The notes below the pieces were generated by a model. That model made no database searches, had not been told where the DNA came from, and saw only the letters and a list, made by a program, of their open reading frames with translations. A DNA stretch of 64,000 bases from Halosimplex carlsbadense 2-9-1 (GTDB lineage: Archaea; Halobacteriota; Halobacteria; Halobacteriales; Haloarculaceae), in the NCBI RefSeq assembly GCF_000337455.1, contig NZ_AOIU01000013.1, forward strand, positions 1 to 64,000, given 5' to 3'. A program made the position numbers and the translations under genes. Positions 18,942 to 27,781 of this stretch are shown in pieces (position 1 is the first letter of the stretch; every line of letters starts with the position of its first letter).

Positions 18942-19769
18942 TCAACAGACGTTGGCGGTGACGAACACGTCGTTGCGGCGGGTGATCTCGACGCCGACGC
19001 CGACCTCGTCGGCGTTCGGGTAGCTCAGCCGCGGTGGGTACGTCGAGGTGTTCCACCACGAGTCGACGATCGTGTGAGCCACGGCGCTCTCGTCGCCGTT
19101 GAACCGGCGCGTCCCGTTGTTGCGGTAGGGCTCGCCGGCGATCGTCCGCCCGACCGCTTCGAGGGCGTTGCCGTTGGCGGTCCGGAGCGTGTTGCCGTCG
19201 GGTGACGACCACTTGCAGCGGTCGTAGAGCTCGTGATCGCGGTAGCGCTGGACGCTGCTCACGCCGTCGACCCTGTGGATCGCCTCGCCCTGGTCGGCCA
19301 TCTGGACGCTGTGGCCCCGGGCCATCTCGGCGAGTCGGTCGACCCCCTGGCCCTCGACGGCCAGCGGATCGAGCCCCGCGCTCGCCCGGCGGTCGTTGAT
19401 GTACTCGCCGACCAGACGCTCGATCTCCCGCTCGTCGAACGCGTCGGCCGGCAGGTCGGTCAGCGCGGGCGTCGCGGTCGGCGTGGCCGTCGGTGTCGGC
19501 GTCGGCGTGAGCGTCGGGTACGGCGTGGGCGTCTCGGTCGGTGTCCCCGCGCCCGCCGCGGTCGCGGTCCCCGCCGCCGTCCCCGTCGCAGTCGGCGCCA
19601 GCGTCGGCAAATCGGTCGCGTCGACCGCGGTCGCCGTCGAAGGGTCCCCTGTCACCGGCGCGTTCGGCTGGCTCAAGGCGGCGCCGACGAGCACCGCGAC
19701 GACGACCAGCGCGACCGCCCCGCCCCCCGCGACCAGCAGCGTCGGCTTGTTCACGTCTACGTCGACCAT
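18942..19769 (-). CDS. Membrane-anchored CAP/SCP-domain protein
   Basis: A 275-residue protein. A hydrophobic segment at about 11-33 serves as a signal anchor. Residues 40-105 are a Thr/Pro/Ala-rich spacer with repeated TPT units, probably glycosylated. Residues 108-275 resemble the CAP (SCP/PR-1) fold: an INDRRASAGLDPL start, a GHSVQMADQG stretch with histidine, and a VDSWWNTSTYPPRLSYP block; the chain ends at a cysteine. CAP proteins outside eukaryotes are extracellular with poorly known roles. The domain should face the cell exterior. Confidence 0.83.
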   Translation of the reverse strand: MVDVDVNKPTLLVAGGGAVALVVVAVLVGAALSQPNAPVTGDPSTATAVDATDLPTLAPTATGTAAGTATAAGAGTPTETPTPYPTLTPTPTPTATPTATPALTDLPADAFDEREIERLVGEYINDRRASAGLDPLAVEGQGVDRLAEMARGHSVQMADQGEAIHRVDGVSSVQRYRDHELYDRCKWSSPDGNTLRTANGNALEAVGRTIAGEPYRNNGTRRFNGDESAVAHTIVDSWWNTSTYPPRLSYPNADEVGVGVEITRRNDVFVTANVC

Positions 19770-19873
19770 AGTCGGGAATCTGTACGCCCGCCAATAACTG
19801 TTGTGTCCACGAGACGAATGCGAGCGACCGGCCTCCGGCCCGACCCGTGGCGGACGAGCGCGCCGCGTCGGAT

Positions 19874-21271
19874 TCAGTCGTCGGCCGAGGCGGGCCGGTC
19901 GAGCGCCCGTCGCACCCCGAGCGCGACCGTCTCCGGCGTCGCCCGCGCGGCGGCGTCGACCGTCGGGCCGTCCCGTTCCGCACGAGATCGGTTCACCGAC
20001 CTATCGTGCCCGCCGTCGTCCGTGGCCGCGTCGCCGGCGAGTCCGGTCGTCGCGCCCCCGTCGTCGTCAGGGCCGACCCGGACCACCGGTCCCTGATCAC
20101 GGGCGAGCGCCCGGAGCGAGTCGGGCAGCGGGTCGACGGCGACGACGGCGTCGGCCGTCCGCAGGTGCTCGCGAGCGGCGGCCTCGGTCTCGGCGTCGAG
20201 CCCGCCGAAGGGGGGTGCGGTCACCACGTCGGCGGCGAGGTCGCGGGCCGTCTCGGCGGCCGCGTCACCGTCGGGAAGCGCGCCGACGGTCACCGTCGCG
20301 CCCGCGGTCACCAGCGTCGAGACGACCCGGGCGGCAGCCCCACCGGTGCCGAGGACGTGGACCCGCAGGTCCAGCTCTCCCGGGTCCGACAGCGGCGTCA
20401 CGGCCGGCGTTCCCGTCACCGGGTTCGACAGGACGGCGGCGTCGGTGTCGAAGGCGGCGCCCACGGTCTCGGCGGTCAGCACCTCGGCGGGCGGACCGAC
20501 CGCCAGCAGGTCCCCGTCGGCGAGGACGGCCAGCCGGTCGCAGAAGCGCGCCGCCAGATCCAGGTCGTGGATCGCCGCCAGCGCCGCTTTCCCTTCGGCG
20601 TCGACCAGGTCGGCGACGAGTTCGAGCGTCCGGACCTGATGGTTCACGTCGAGGCTCGCCGTCGGCTCGTCGAGGACGAGCGCCGGTGTCTCCTGGGCGA
20701 GCGCGCGGGCGAGGACGACGCGCTGGCGCTCGCCGCCGCTGAGGGAGGCGACCGCCCGGTCGCGAAAGCGCGCGGTCTCGGTCCGTTCGAGCGCGCGGTC
20801 GACCGCCGCCTCCGCGTCGGGGTCGCCGCTGAACCGCCCGTGGTAGGGCGTCCGCCCCATCTCGACGATGTCCGCGACGGAGAAGTCGAAGGCGACCGTC
20901 GTGTCCTGGGGCACCGTCGCGACCAGCCGGCTCGCCGCCCGCGAGGAGAGATCGGCGACCCGCTCGCCGCCGACGCGAACCCGGCCCGACTCGGGTTCGA
21001 GAACCCCGTTGATCGCCCCCAACAGGGTGGTCTTGCCGGCGCCGTTGGGCCCGACGAGGCCGACGAACTCGCCGCGCTCGACGGACAGCGACACGTCGGC
21101 GAGGACCGACAGGTCGCCGTAGGACAGCGACAGGTCGTCGATCTCGATCAGGGGGCCGTCGGCGGCCGCCGTCCGGCGGCGCTCGGCCGCGGCCGCCCCG
21201 TCGCCCCGGTCGCCGTCGCCGACGAGTCCGTCGAGCGCCGCCAGCGCGTCGGCGGCGAGGTCGGGGGTCAC
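19874..21271 (-). CDS. btuD: Corrinoid ABC transporter ATP-binding protein with extra C-terminal domain
   Basis: The 465-residue ATPase of a vitamin B12-type importer. The ABC domain (41-295) has Walker [10 protein letters not shown] (74-82), signature LSGGE (177-181), Walker B ALVLDEP (197-203) and the H-loop histidine in [10 protein letters not shown]. Residues 300-465 form a further Rossmann-like region ([17 protein letters not shown]) with an acidic tail; this is beyond the length of bacterial BtuD. The GTG start overlaps the btuC stop by four bases. It pairs with btuC and the divergent btuF; a haem or siderophore substrate is less likely but possible. Confidence 0.88.
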   Translation of the reverse strand: MTPDLAADALAALDGLVGDGDRGDGAAAAERRRTAAADGPLIEIDDLSLSYGDLSVLADVSLSVERGEFVGLVGPNGAGKTTLLGAINGVLEPESGRVRVGGERVADLSSRAASRLVATVPQDTTVAFDFSVADIVEMGRTPYHGRFSGDPDAEAAVDRALERTETARFRDRAVASLSGGERQRVVLARALAQETPALVLDEPTASLDVNHQVRTLELVADLVDAEGKAALAAIHDLDLAARFCDRLAVLADGDLLAVGPPAEVLTAETVGAAFDTDAAVLSNPVTGTPAVTPLSDPGELDLRVHVLGTGGAAARVVSTLVTAGATVTVGALPDGDAAAETARDLAADVVTAPPFGGLDAETEAAAREHLRTADAVVAVDPLPDSLRALARDQGPVVRVGPDDDGGATTGLAGDAATDDGGHDRSVNRSRAERDGPTVDAAARATPETVALGVRRALDRPASADD

Positions 21272-22371
21272 AACGAATGCACCTCCCGGGTCCGGAGCAG
21301 GTAGAGGAAGAAGGGCGCGCCCAGCGCGGCGGTGACGATGCCGACGGGGACCTCCACGCTCCCCGAGCGGGCGACGGTGTCCGTCGCGACGAGGAAAGCG
21401 CCGCCGGCGACGGCGCTCGCCGGGAGCAAGACCCGGTGGTCGGGGCCGACGAGCAGCCGCATGATGTGCGGGACGACGAGGCCGACGAAGCCGATCGAGC
21501 CGGCGACCGCGACGGCCGCCGCGGTGGCGACGCTGGAGACCGCCAGCAGGATCCGTTTGGTCCGCTCGACTTCGATACCCAGCGTGTGGGCGTCGGTCTC
21601 GCCGAGCAGGAGGACGTTGAGGTCGCGGCCGTAGGCCAGCAGGACGGCGAAACAGAGCGCGGCGACGGGAACGGTCATCGCCACGTCCGTCCAGGCGGCG
21701 TTGCGGAGCAGCCCGCCCATCAGCCAGTACAGCGCCTGTTCGAGGCTTTCGCCGGCCCGCAACAGCAGGTAGGAGACGACCGCACCGAGCAGCGTCTGGA
21801 TCGCGACGCCCGCGAGCAGGAGCGTCGCGGTGGGCGTCCGCCCGCCCTCGGTCGCGACGAGGTAGACGACGAACGCGCTGACGACCGCGCCGACGAACGC
21901 GGCCGTCTGGAGGGCGTACGGTCCCGAAAACGAGAGAGCGATGGTCGCGACCGCGCCGACGGCGGCGCCCGAGGAGACGCCGATGATGGAGGGGTCGGCC
22001 ATCGGGTTGCGGAAGAAGCCCTGCATCACGGTGCCGGCGGCGGCCAGGGCGAACCCGACCGTCGCCGCCAGCGCGATCCGCGGCAGGCGGATCCGCCGGA
22101 CGATCGTCTCGCTCGTCGAATCGACCGGGAACGAGAAGAGGTACGTGTAGGAGATCTCGGGGACCGGCACCGTCGCAGAGGCGCCGAACAGCGCGACGGC
22201 CCCGCTGCCGACGCCGAGGCCCGTGGGCACGCCGACGGCGTTGAGCGCCGCTCTCGCGACCGTCGGTAGGGGGACGCTGACCGGCCCGACGGTGGCGCTG
22301 ACGAGCGCGACGGCAACCAGCAGGCCGGTCAGCCCCGCCGACCACCCCGCGGTCCGCGTCCGGACTGCCAT
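21268..22371 (-). CDS. btuC: Corrinoid ABC transporter permease
   Basis: A 367-residue FecCD/BtuC-family permease with about ten hydrophobic segments. Conserved blocks include [37 protein letters not shown], and a region near the end reading [19 protein letters not shown]. It works with two BtuD ATPases and the surface-anchored BtuF. The ATG at 22371 lies about 30 bp downstream of the divergent AT-rich promoter, which predicts a leaderless transcript. An insertion of about 40 residues between the first and second helices is unusually long. Confidence 0.92.
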   Translation of the reverse strand: MAVRTRTAGWSAGLTGLLVAVALVSATVGPVSVPLPTVARAALNAVGVPTGLGVGSGAVALFGASATVPVPEISYTYLFSFPVDSTSETIVRRIRLPRIALAATVGFALAAAGTVMQGFFRNPMADPSIIGVSSGAAVGAVATIALSFSGPYALQTAAFVGAVVSAFVVYLVATEGGRTPTATLLLAGVAIQTLLGAVVSYLLLRAGESLEQALYWLMGGLLRNAAWTDVAMTVPVAALCFAVLLAYGRDLNVLLLGETDAHTLGIEVERTKRILLAVSSVATAAAVAVAGSIGFVGLVVPHIMRLLVGPDHRVLLPASAVAGGAFLVATDTVARSGSVEVPVGIVTAALGAPFFLYLLRTREVHSL

Positions 22372-22388
22372 ATCGACATCAAGTCTGG

Positions 22389-22414
22389 TTGCAGTAGGTA
22401 AATATTTATTGCAA
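22389..22414. promoter_or_regulatory. Divergent btuCD/btuF promoter with flanking inverted repeat
   Basis: A 12-bp AT tract (TAAATATTTATT, 22399-22410) can serve as TATA box in both directions: about 30 bp before the btuF ATG and about 30 bp before the btuC ATG. It is flanked by TTGCA (22389-22393) and TGCAA (22410-22414), perfectly symmetric with a 16-bp spacer. A dimeric repressor bound here would cover both TATA elements. The symmetry is seen in the sequence; operator function is inferred. Confidence 0.55.
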
Positions 22415-22435
22415 AAGGTCGCAGGCCCGGACGCC

Positions 22436-23698
22436 ATGAGAGACGCGACGGCAGTCGTCGGTGCGGCGCTGCTGGTGCTGGCGGCGGTGGGTGCGGTGCC
22501 CGCCGCGGCCGGCGCTGGCGCGGCGACGGGTGCATCGGACGTGGGTGCGGCGAGCGCGGGTGCGCTCGCGGACGCCCACTGCACGTATCCGATGACCGTC
22601 ACCGACGCGACGGACACGGAGGTAACGATCGACGAGGACCCCGAGCGGCTTGCCGCGCTCGCGCCGAGCGCGGCGCAGATCCTCTGGAGCATCGGCGCGC
22701 AAAACGAGACCGTCGGGATCCCGATCAACCCCTACACGTCCTACCTCGACGGGCGCGAGGGCAAGACCGACGTAGCGACCAACAGGAGCGCGGTCATCAC
22801 CGAGGCCGTGGTCGGCGCCCAGCCGGATCTGGTGCTCGCGCCGAACGTCGTCCCCAACGAGACCGTCGAGGCGCTGCGCTCCAGCGGCCTGACGGTCTAC
22901 AAGTTCGAGGCGGCGTCGGACCTCGAGGACGTGGCCGCCAAGATCGAGCTGTACGGCCAGCTCACCGGCAACTACGACGCGGCGGGGCGGACGAGCGCCG
23001 AGATGCAGGGCCAGGTTCAGGCGGTCCGCGACGCCGTGAGCGGTGAGGACCAGCCTCGGGTGTTCTTCTCGCTCGGCAGCGGGTACACCGCCGGCGAGGA
23101 CACGTTCGTCGGTCAGATCGTCGCCGCGGCGGGCGGCGACAACATCGCCGCCGGCGAGATCAACACCTCCAACGGCTACGGCACGCTCAGCAACGAGATC
23201 ATCACCGAGAAAGACCCCGAGTGGATCGTCCAGAACGGCCAGTTCGGCTCGGTCCCGAACACCGCGGCGTTCAACGGGACCACTGCGGTCCAGGAGGGCA
23301 ACGTCGTCCGCGTGAACCGCAACTTCATGACCCAGAACGGGCCGAAGAACGTCGAGGCGCTGAAGACCATCGCCCAGGCGCTCCACCCCGAGGCCTACGA
23401 AGCGATCGACTTCTCGGCCGTGGAGACGCCCCAGCCCGCGACGTGTTCGACGCCGACCGCGACGCCGTCCGCTGCCCCGCCGACGGACAGCACGCCCGAG
23501 AGCGAGGGTGGGTCGGCCGCGACGGCGACGGCGACGACGATGGACAGCGATGGCACCGCGACGCCGACCGCCGAGTCCGAGAACGGCGCGGGGTCGCCCG
23601 TCGGGACGACCACCAGCGGTGACGGCCCCGGCTTCGGCGCTGCGACGGCGCTCGTCGCGCTGCTGGCCGGCGCACTCGTCGCTCGACGCCGTCGATAG
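22436..23698 (+). CDS. btuF: Corrinoid-binding surface protein with PGF-CTERM anchor
   Basis: A 420-residue extracellular substrate-binding protein. A Sec-type signal segment (about 5-27) is followed by a periplasmic-binding domain of the BtuF/FecB class (about 50-340), with [20 protein letters not shown] and [19 protein letters not shown]. Residues 345-397 are a Ser/Thr/Glu-rich stalk. The last 23 residues begin with PGF, span a hydrophobic segment and end in four arginines, the PGF-CTERM signal handled by archaeosortase A. It is divergent from btuCD. Confidence 0.92.
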   Translation: MRDATAVVGAALLVLAAVGAVPAAAGAGAATGASDVGAASAGALADAHCTYPMTVTDATDTEVTIDEDPERLAALAPSAAQILWSIGAQNETVGIPINPYTSYLDGREGKTDVATNRSAVITEAVVGAQPDLVLAPNVVPNETVEALRSSGLTVYKFEAASDLEDVAAKIELYGQLTGNYDAAGRTSAEMQGQVQAVRDAVSGEDQPRVFFSLGSGYTAGEDTFVGQIVAAAGGDNIAAGEINTSNGYGTLSNEIITEKDPEWIVQNGQFGSVPNTAAFNGTTAVQEGNVVRVNRNFMTQNGPKNVEALKTIAQALHPEAYEAIDFSAVETPQPATCSTPTATPSAAPPTDSTPESEGGSAATATATTMDSDGTATPTAESENGAGSPVGTTTSGDGPGFGAATALVALLAGALVARRRR

Positions 23699-23778
23699 CG
23701 TTTCGGTTCGACCGCGATTTTTTCGATGTGAGTGTACGGGTGCCGAGACGAATCGTGAGCAACCGCGACCGCAGACCT

Positions 23779-23966
23779 GTGAAAGCCCCCAGCCGTCTTC
23801 GGTCGCCCCTTTCGTTCCCACCCGCACAGACTGATCGACCAGCCGACACGGGTGGGAATGAAAGGGGCCGCTCGCTCGCCGAACCCCGGGGACGCAAGTA
23901 CCGCAGGGAGTGGAGCGAGCGAGGAGCACAGCGAACCGCGGGAGTCGAACGCGTCGGGGCTTTCAC
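23779..23966. repeat. Structured palindromic intergenic element with three stems
   Basis: A non-coding stretch of 188 bp with three inverted repeats. The outer arms are GTGAAAGCCCC (23779-23789) and GGGGCTTTCAC (23956-23966), a perfect match. A first inner stem pairs 23805-23824 with 23849-23868 (19 of 20, core CGTTCCCACCC against GGGTGGGAATG) around a 24-base loop. A second inner stem pairs CTCGCTCGC (23871-23879) with GCGAGCGAG (23915-23923). Together they can fold as a multi-branched junction. I recall similar GGGAATGAAAGGGG/GGGGCTTTC motifs between genes in other haloarchaea. No coding potential is supported in the gap 23699-24102, which otherwise holds only the SRP19 promoter. Confidence 0.7.
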
Positions 23967-24073
23967 GCTGTTCGCGATGGCGCGGTCCCGTTCACCCGCG
24001 GTCAAGTACGCCGCTCCCGGAACCGCTCCAGACGATCGACGTCGTACGTTACGTCGCGCCGACCGGAAAGACC

Positions 24074-24081
24074 CTTACGTA
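24074..24081 (+). promoter_or_regulatory. TATA box of SRP19-gar1
   Basis: CTTACGTA is centred about 26 bp before the SRP19 ATG, predicting a leaderless or nearly leaderless mRNA. Confidence 0.5.
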
Positions 24082-24102
24082 GCCCGGTTCTCAGGTGCGC
24101 GT

Positions 24103-24381
24103 ATGGTCGAGAACGTCATCTGGCCGGCGGCGCTCGACGCCTCCTGCACGCGCAGCGAGGGGCGTCGGGTGGCGAGAGACCTCGCCGTGCCCGAGCCGAC
24201 GGTCGACGAGATCGCACAGGCCGTCCAGCAGGTGGGTTACGACGCCGTCATCGAGCGGGACATGACCTACCCCCGCGAGTACGAACCCCGCGGGCGCGTC
24301 CTCGTCAAGGACGCCGACGACGCGAGCAAGAGCGACCTGCTGGGCGCGGTCGCCGCGTATCTCGGCGTCATCCGGGAGTGA
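24103..24381 (+). CDS. srp19: Signal recognition particle 19 kDa protein
   Basis: Binds the 7S RNA and promotes SRP54 assembly. The 92-residue protein is the normal archaeal length. Seen are an N-terminal [19 protein letters not shown] segment, in which the Trp-Pro-x-x-(Leu/Tyr)-(Asp) and S/R-rich RNA-contact region are typical, and a C-terminal [13 protein letters not shown] stretch with the conserved basic loop. It precedes gar1 by 19 bases on the same strand, an arrangement found in other archaea. Confidence 0.94.
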   Translation: MVENVIWPAALDASCTRSEGRRVARDLAVPEPTVDEIAQAVQQVGYDAVIERDMTYPREYEPRGRVLVKDADDASKSDLLGAVAAYLGVIRE

Positions 24382-24400
24382 CCGCGGTGGAGGATCCACA

Positions 24401-24628
24401 GTGAAACGCGTCGGCGAGGTCGTCCGGATCGCCCAGCACCTCGCGGTCGTCCGCGCGCCCGACGCCGACCACGTCGACATCGGCACGCCCGTCGTCGACG
24501 AGAACCTCGACGACCTGGGTCGCGTCGTCGACGTGTTCGGACCGATCGAACGGCCCTACCTGGCCGTCACGACCGACGACGACGTGCATCTGCCGGCACT
24601 CGTCGGCTCGGCGCTGTACGCTCGCTGA
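24401..24628 (+). CDS. gar1: H/ACA ribonucleoprotein protein Gar1
   Basis: A subunit of the archaeal pseudouridine-guide H/ACA RNP; it contacts Cbf5 and helps substrate release. The 75-residue protein has the compact beta-barrel typical of archaeal Gar1 (KRVGEVVRIAQHLAVVRAP, then GTPVVDENLDDLGRVVDVFGPI and PYLAV), without the RGG tails of eukaryotic forms. It begins with GTG at 24401. It is in an operon with srp19. Confidence 0.92.
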   Translation: MKRVGEVVRIAQHLAVVRAPDADHVDIGTPVVDENLDDLGRVVDVFGPIERPYLAVTTDDDVHLPALVGSALYAR

Positions 24629-24723
24629 CCGTACGGTGGACGAACGGACGGGAGGCGGCGAGCGAACGATACGCGGTGAGCGGAGGATAAGCGGCGAGCG
24701 ATACGTCGCTGGACGGCGGTCGG

Positions 24724-24740
24724 TTCTTTTCCCGAAAAAG
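24724..24740. terminator. Bidirectional T/A-run terminator
   Basis: CTTTT followed after a few bases by AAAAAG gives a T-run for gar1 on the plus strand and another for the DUF5518 gene converging from the other side. The run sits midway in the 119-bp gap. Confidence 0.5.
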
Positions 24741-24747
24741 TGGGTGT

Positions 24748-25158
24748 TCAGGTGCTCGGGGAGGTCATCTCCGCGGGTTCCTCGCGGTTCATCATGCCGC
24801 CGATGGCGCCGCCGAGGGTGGCCGGGATCGCCCCGAGAGCGACGAGTACGAGCGCGGCGAGCGCGACGCTGACGGTCGCGAAGACGCCGCCGAGCGAGAG
24901 TTCGACGACCGAGACGGCGAGACCGAGCGCGGTCAACGCCGCGATGACCGCGATCGCGCCGATGGTGCCGGCGAGGAAGCCGTTCCAGGCGCCGTCGACG
25001 GTCCCGGTGTGAGCGACGTAGCCCGCGAGGAAGCCGCCGACGACCGCGCCGAGGGCGGTCCCGAACACTGCGAGCGGTCCGACGAACGCGCCGACGATGC
25101 CCAACACGATGATGGTGAGAAAGCCGATCCCGACGGCGCGCCAGTTAGTTACTACCAT
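24748..25158 (-). CDS. DUF5518-type small membrane protein
   Basis: A 136-residue protein with four hydrophobic segments rich in Gly/Ala (for instance VGAFVGPLAVFGTALGAVVGGFLAGYVA). It has a short hydrophilic C-terminal tail after GGMMNREEP. The glycine-zipper pattern and length match haloarchaeal DUF5518 proteins, whose function is unknown. It starts with ATG at 25158 (MVVTNWRAVG) and converges with gar1. Confidence 0.8.
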   Translation of the reverse strand: MVVTNWRAVGIGFLTIIVLGIVGAFVGPLAVFGTALGAVVGGFLAGYVAHTGTVDGAWNGFLAGTIGAIAVIAALTALGLAVSVVELSLGGVFATVSVALAALVLVALGAIPATLGGAIGGMMNREEPAEMTSPST

Positions 25159-25367
25159 AGTGTTTAGCGGTAGGTGCCGTACGGAGATAAGCGAGTATTG
25201 GCCGTTACGGTGGGATACGTGCCGATACGCGCACAATCGTGAACGTTTCAGTGCTTTTTGAAGGTCCGAGGAGGACCTACGGGACCGAAATCGCGCTCTG
25301 GCGAGCGTCGCGCCCCCTGCGTCTGTCGCCACACGCCTTACACGGCTCCGGCCACAACGGCGGACGG

Positions 25368-26273
25368 ATGCAGCTGTTCCCGAACGGGCGCGGCGTCGGT
25401 GTCACGGAGACGCTCCACGGGCTCGCGGAGTGGCCGGTCGTCCTGCTGTTCGGGCTGGTCACCCAGCTCGGCGACGGCTGGTTCCTCTTCGTCCTCGGCG
25501 GCGCGCTGTTCGTCGCCGGCGAGGCGTTCCCGCTGGCCGGGGTCGACCGCCGGCGCGCGCTGTTCGTCTTCGGGCTGGCGCTGACCTACGTCGCCGTCAT
25601 CGGGGCGCTCAAGGGATTTTTCGGGCTCGGCCGACCCCCCGGCGCGACCGAACCGCTGGCGCTGGCGTTGTCGCCGGGGGCGCTGTCGACGCTGCTGGAG
25701 AGCGCCACGACGGCCGACGGGCCGGGGTTCCCCAGCGGTCACGCGCTCGGGACGACGATGGTCTGGGGCGGGCTGGCGCTGGTCGTCGACTGGGGGACGA
25801 GCCGTCAGCGCTTCGCCGGCGCCGCCGCGGTCGTCGGGCTCGTCTCGCTCTCGCGGCTCGTCCTCGGGGTCCACTACCTCGTCGACGTGGTCGTCGGGAC
25901 CGCGGTCGGCGCGCTCGTGCTCGGCGCGCTCTACCGGTTCGCCGACGGGGGGACCGAGCCCGGACGGGTCCTGGGTGTCGCCGTCGCCGTGGGGGTCCTC
26001 GGCCTCCTCAACGGGCTCACGTTCGACAGCGTGGCTGCGATCGGCGGCGCCGTCGGCGGCTGGGTCGTCTGGCGAGCGGTCGCCGATTCGACGCCCGTCC
26101 ACCCGACGAGCGGCAGGGAGGTCCTCGCTGGGTTCGGCGTTCTCGCGGGTGCCGGAGTGCTGTTCGCCGCGCTCGAAGCGTACGAGCCGCCGCTGGTGCT
26201 GGCGTTCGCCGGGACCGCGGTCGCCGTCGGCGGTGTCGTGGGCGCGCCGCTACTGGGCGAGCGCGCGGTGTGA
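25368..26273 (+). CDS. PAP2-family phosphatase, membrane-bound
   Basis: A 301-residue membrane protein with the three PAP2 phosphatase motifs: KGFFGLGRP, PSGH (in FPSGHALGTT) and SRLVLGVHYLVDV, the last carrying the catalytic histidine and aspartate. About eight membrane segments are visible; the catalytic motifs fall in the N-terminal 170 residues. Such enzymes act on lipid phosphates or pyrophosphates (phosphatidate or polyprenyl pyrophosphate). Which one is used here is unknown. The C-terminal 120 residues form an extra hydrophobic module. Confidence 0.88.
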   Translation: MQLFPNGRGVGVTETLHGLAEWPVVLLFGLVTQLGDGWFLFVLGGALFVAGEAFPLAGVDRRRALFVFGLALTYVAVIGALKGFFGLGRPPGATEPLALALSPGALSTLLESATTADGPGFPSGHALGTTMVWGGLALVVDWGTSRQRFAGAAAVVGLVSLSRLVLGVHYLVDVVVGTAVGALVLGALYRFADGGTEPGRVLGVAVAVGVLGLLNGLTFDSVAAIGGAVGGWVVWRAVADSTPVHPTSGREVLAGFGVLAGAGVLFAALEAYEPPLVLAFAGTAVAVGGVVGAPLLGERAV

Positions 26274-26315
26274 GCGCAACGTAACCCTCAAACGCGTCGT
26301 GTCCGAGGTATCGGC

Positions 26316-27440
26316 ATGGACCAGCGGTCGCGCGCGTACGTCGCTTCGGGGGCTATCGTCGGCATCTTCCTGCTCGTCCAGCTCGGGGCGCTCGCGCTGG
26401 TCGGCCCGTTCCAGTCGGCGGGCTACCAGGCCACCGCCGACCCCCAGGACCCGACGAACAGCCTCGTCTACGTCGCCTTCATCCTCGTGATGACCGGGGT
26501 GATGCTGGCGATCATCCGCTTCGACGTCGACTGGCTGCTCCGGCTCCTGCTCGTCGGGACCGGCGCGTACGTCGGCCTGTTCGTCTTCCGGGTGCTCGTC
26601 CCGCCCGTCTTGACCGTCCCGCTCGGGGGCGTCTCGCTCAACGCCGTCGCCTGGGCCGGGGGGCTCCTGCTTGGCGTCGCGCTGTGGGTCCACCCGGAGT
26701 GGTACGTCATCGACGCCGCGGGGGTCGTGATGGGCGCCGGCGCGGCGGCCCTGTTCGGCATCAGCTTCGGCGTCCTCCCGGCGCTCATCCTGCTGACCGT
26801 CCTCGCCGTCTACGACGCGATCAGCGTCTACGGCACCGAACACATGCTGACGCTGGCCTCCGGCGTCATGGAACTCAAGGTACCCATCGTCCTCGTCGTC
26901 CCGCTGTCGCTGTCCTATTCGTATCTCGACGCCGGGACGCCCGCCGCGGTCGACGACGACGGCGACGCAGAAGACGCGGACGCTCCGGACGACCCGGAAC
27001 GCACGTCCACCGACGGCGACGCGGTCGGCGCAGACGAGGCCGCGACGCCGGCCGCCAACGGCGGGTCAGTCGGGGAACCGACGGCGGACGCCGACGCGGC
27101 TGGGGACGCCGACGACGACTCCGAACTCGACCGCGAGGCGCTGTTCATCGGGCTGGGCGACGCGGTGATCCCGACGGTGTTGGTCGCGAGCGCGGCCTTC
27201 TTCGCGCCCGCGACGGTCCCCACCGTCGACCTGCTGGTGGTCTCGGCGGCGCTCCCGGCGCTGACCGCCATGGTCGGGACGACCGCCGGGCTGGTCGTCC
27301 TGCTGTGGATGGTCCTCAAGGGCCGCGCCCACGCCGGCCTCCCCCTGCTCAACGGCGGCACTATCGCCGGCTACCTCCTCGGCGCCGTCGCCAGCGGGCT
27401 CTCGCTCGCCCAGGCGACCGGGGTCACTCCCTACCTGTGA
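26316..27440 (+). CDS. Presenilin/SPP-family intramembrane aspartyl protease (PSH)
   Basis: A 374-residue membrane protein with the two catalytic aspartates of the A22 family: Y166-D167 in LAVYDAIS and D282 in GLGD (279-282). The third landmark, normally PAL, appears as GLPLLNGG near 341-348. Nine hydrophobic segments are likely. Between the two catalytic helices lies an extremely acidic loop, residues 207-272, which should be cytosolic. It matches archaeal presenilin homologues such as PSH. Substrates in haloarchaea are unknown. Confidence 0.9.
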   Translation: MDQRSRAYVASGAIVGIFLLVQLGALALVGPFQSAGYQATADPQDPTNSLVYVAFILVMTGVMLAIIRFDVDWLLRLLLVGTGAYVGLFVFRVLVPPVLTVPLGGVSLNAVAWAGGLLLGVALWVHPEWYVIDAAGVVMGAGAAALFGISFGVLPALILLTVLAVYDAISVYGTEHMLTLASGVMELKVPIVLVVPLSLSYSYLDAGTPAAVDDDGDAEDADAPDDPERTSTDGDAVGADEAATPAANGGSVGEPTADADAAGDADDDSELDREALFIGLGDAVIPTVLVASAAFFAPATVPTVDLLVVSAALPALTAMVGTTAGLVVLLWMVLKGRAHAGLPLLNGGTIAGYLLGAVASGLSLAQATGVTPYL

Positions 27441-27598
27441 GGGCTCATCCCGACACTCGAATGGTCGGTTCTATCCGAATAAATGAATCGTTGGCGGAGG
27501 GAAGCCGTCGTATTGGGGACGTATATACAGAATATTAGGACGTTCGGTGGCGTATGTCCACAACGCTTTAGGGGGTGTGTGAGAGGATCACAGATAGG

Positions 27599-27769
27599 AT
27601 GAGCAAGAGCGAACCGTCGACCTCGGCGACTCCGAAGCGATCGGCCACGCCGCGGCTCAGTTTCCGCGCCGGAAGCGACCGCGGTTGCCCCCACTGCGGC
27701 GACGTGGCGCTGGCGTTCGACCCGAGCGCGGACCGCGCCCGCTGCCGGAGTTGCGGCGAGGCGGTCTGA
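27599..27769 (+). CDS. Small zinc-ribbon protein
   Basis: A 56-residue protein. The N-terminal half is Ser/Lys/Arg-rich and probably disordered. The C-terminal half is a zinc ribbon with two CxxC knuckles (CPHC near 30-33 and CRSC near 49-52) separated by fifteen residues. Such haloarchaeal micro-zinc-finger proteins are common, and few have known roles. A possible TATA (GCTTTAGG) lies near 27565. A second, broken zinc-ribbon gene follows 12 bp downstream. Confidence 0.75.
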   Translation: MSKSEPSTSATPKRSATPRLSFRAGSDRGCPHCGDVALAFDPSADRARCRSCGEAV

Positions 27770-27781
27770 CCGGAGACCACC

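Noticed and set aside
21268-22345. Long frame extending btuD into btuC
   Set aside because: The extension overlaps the hydrophobic btuC frame; btuD starts at the GTG overlapping the btuC stop.
22372-22435. Cobalamin riboswitch before btuC or btuF
   Set aside because: The gap of 64 bp is too short and the shared TATA tract points to leaderless transcripts.
23699-24102. SRP 7S RNA gene near srp19
   Set aside because: None of the conserved SRP RNA parts (the GGAA tetraloop helix region) was found in this gap; only the palindromic element is there.
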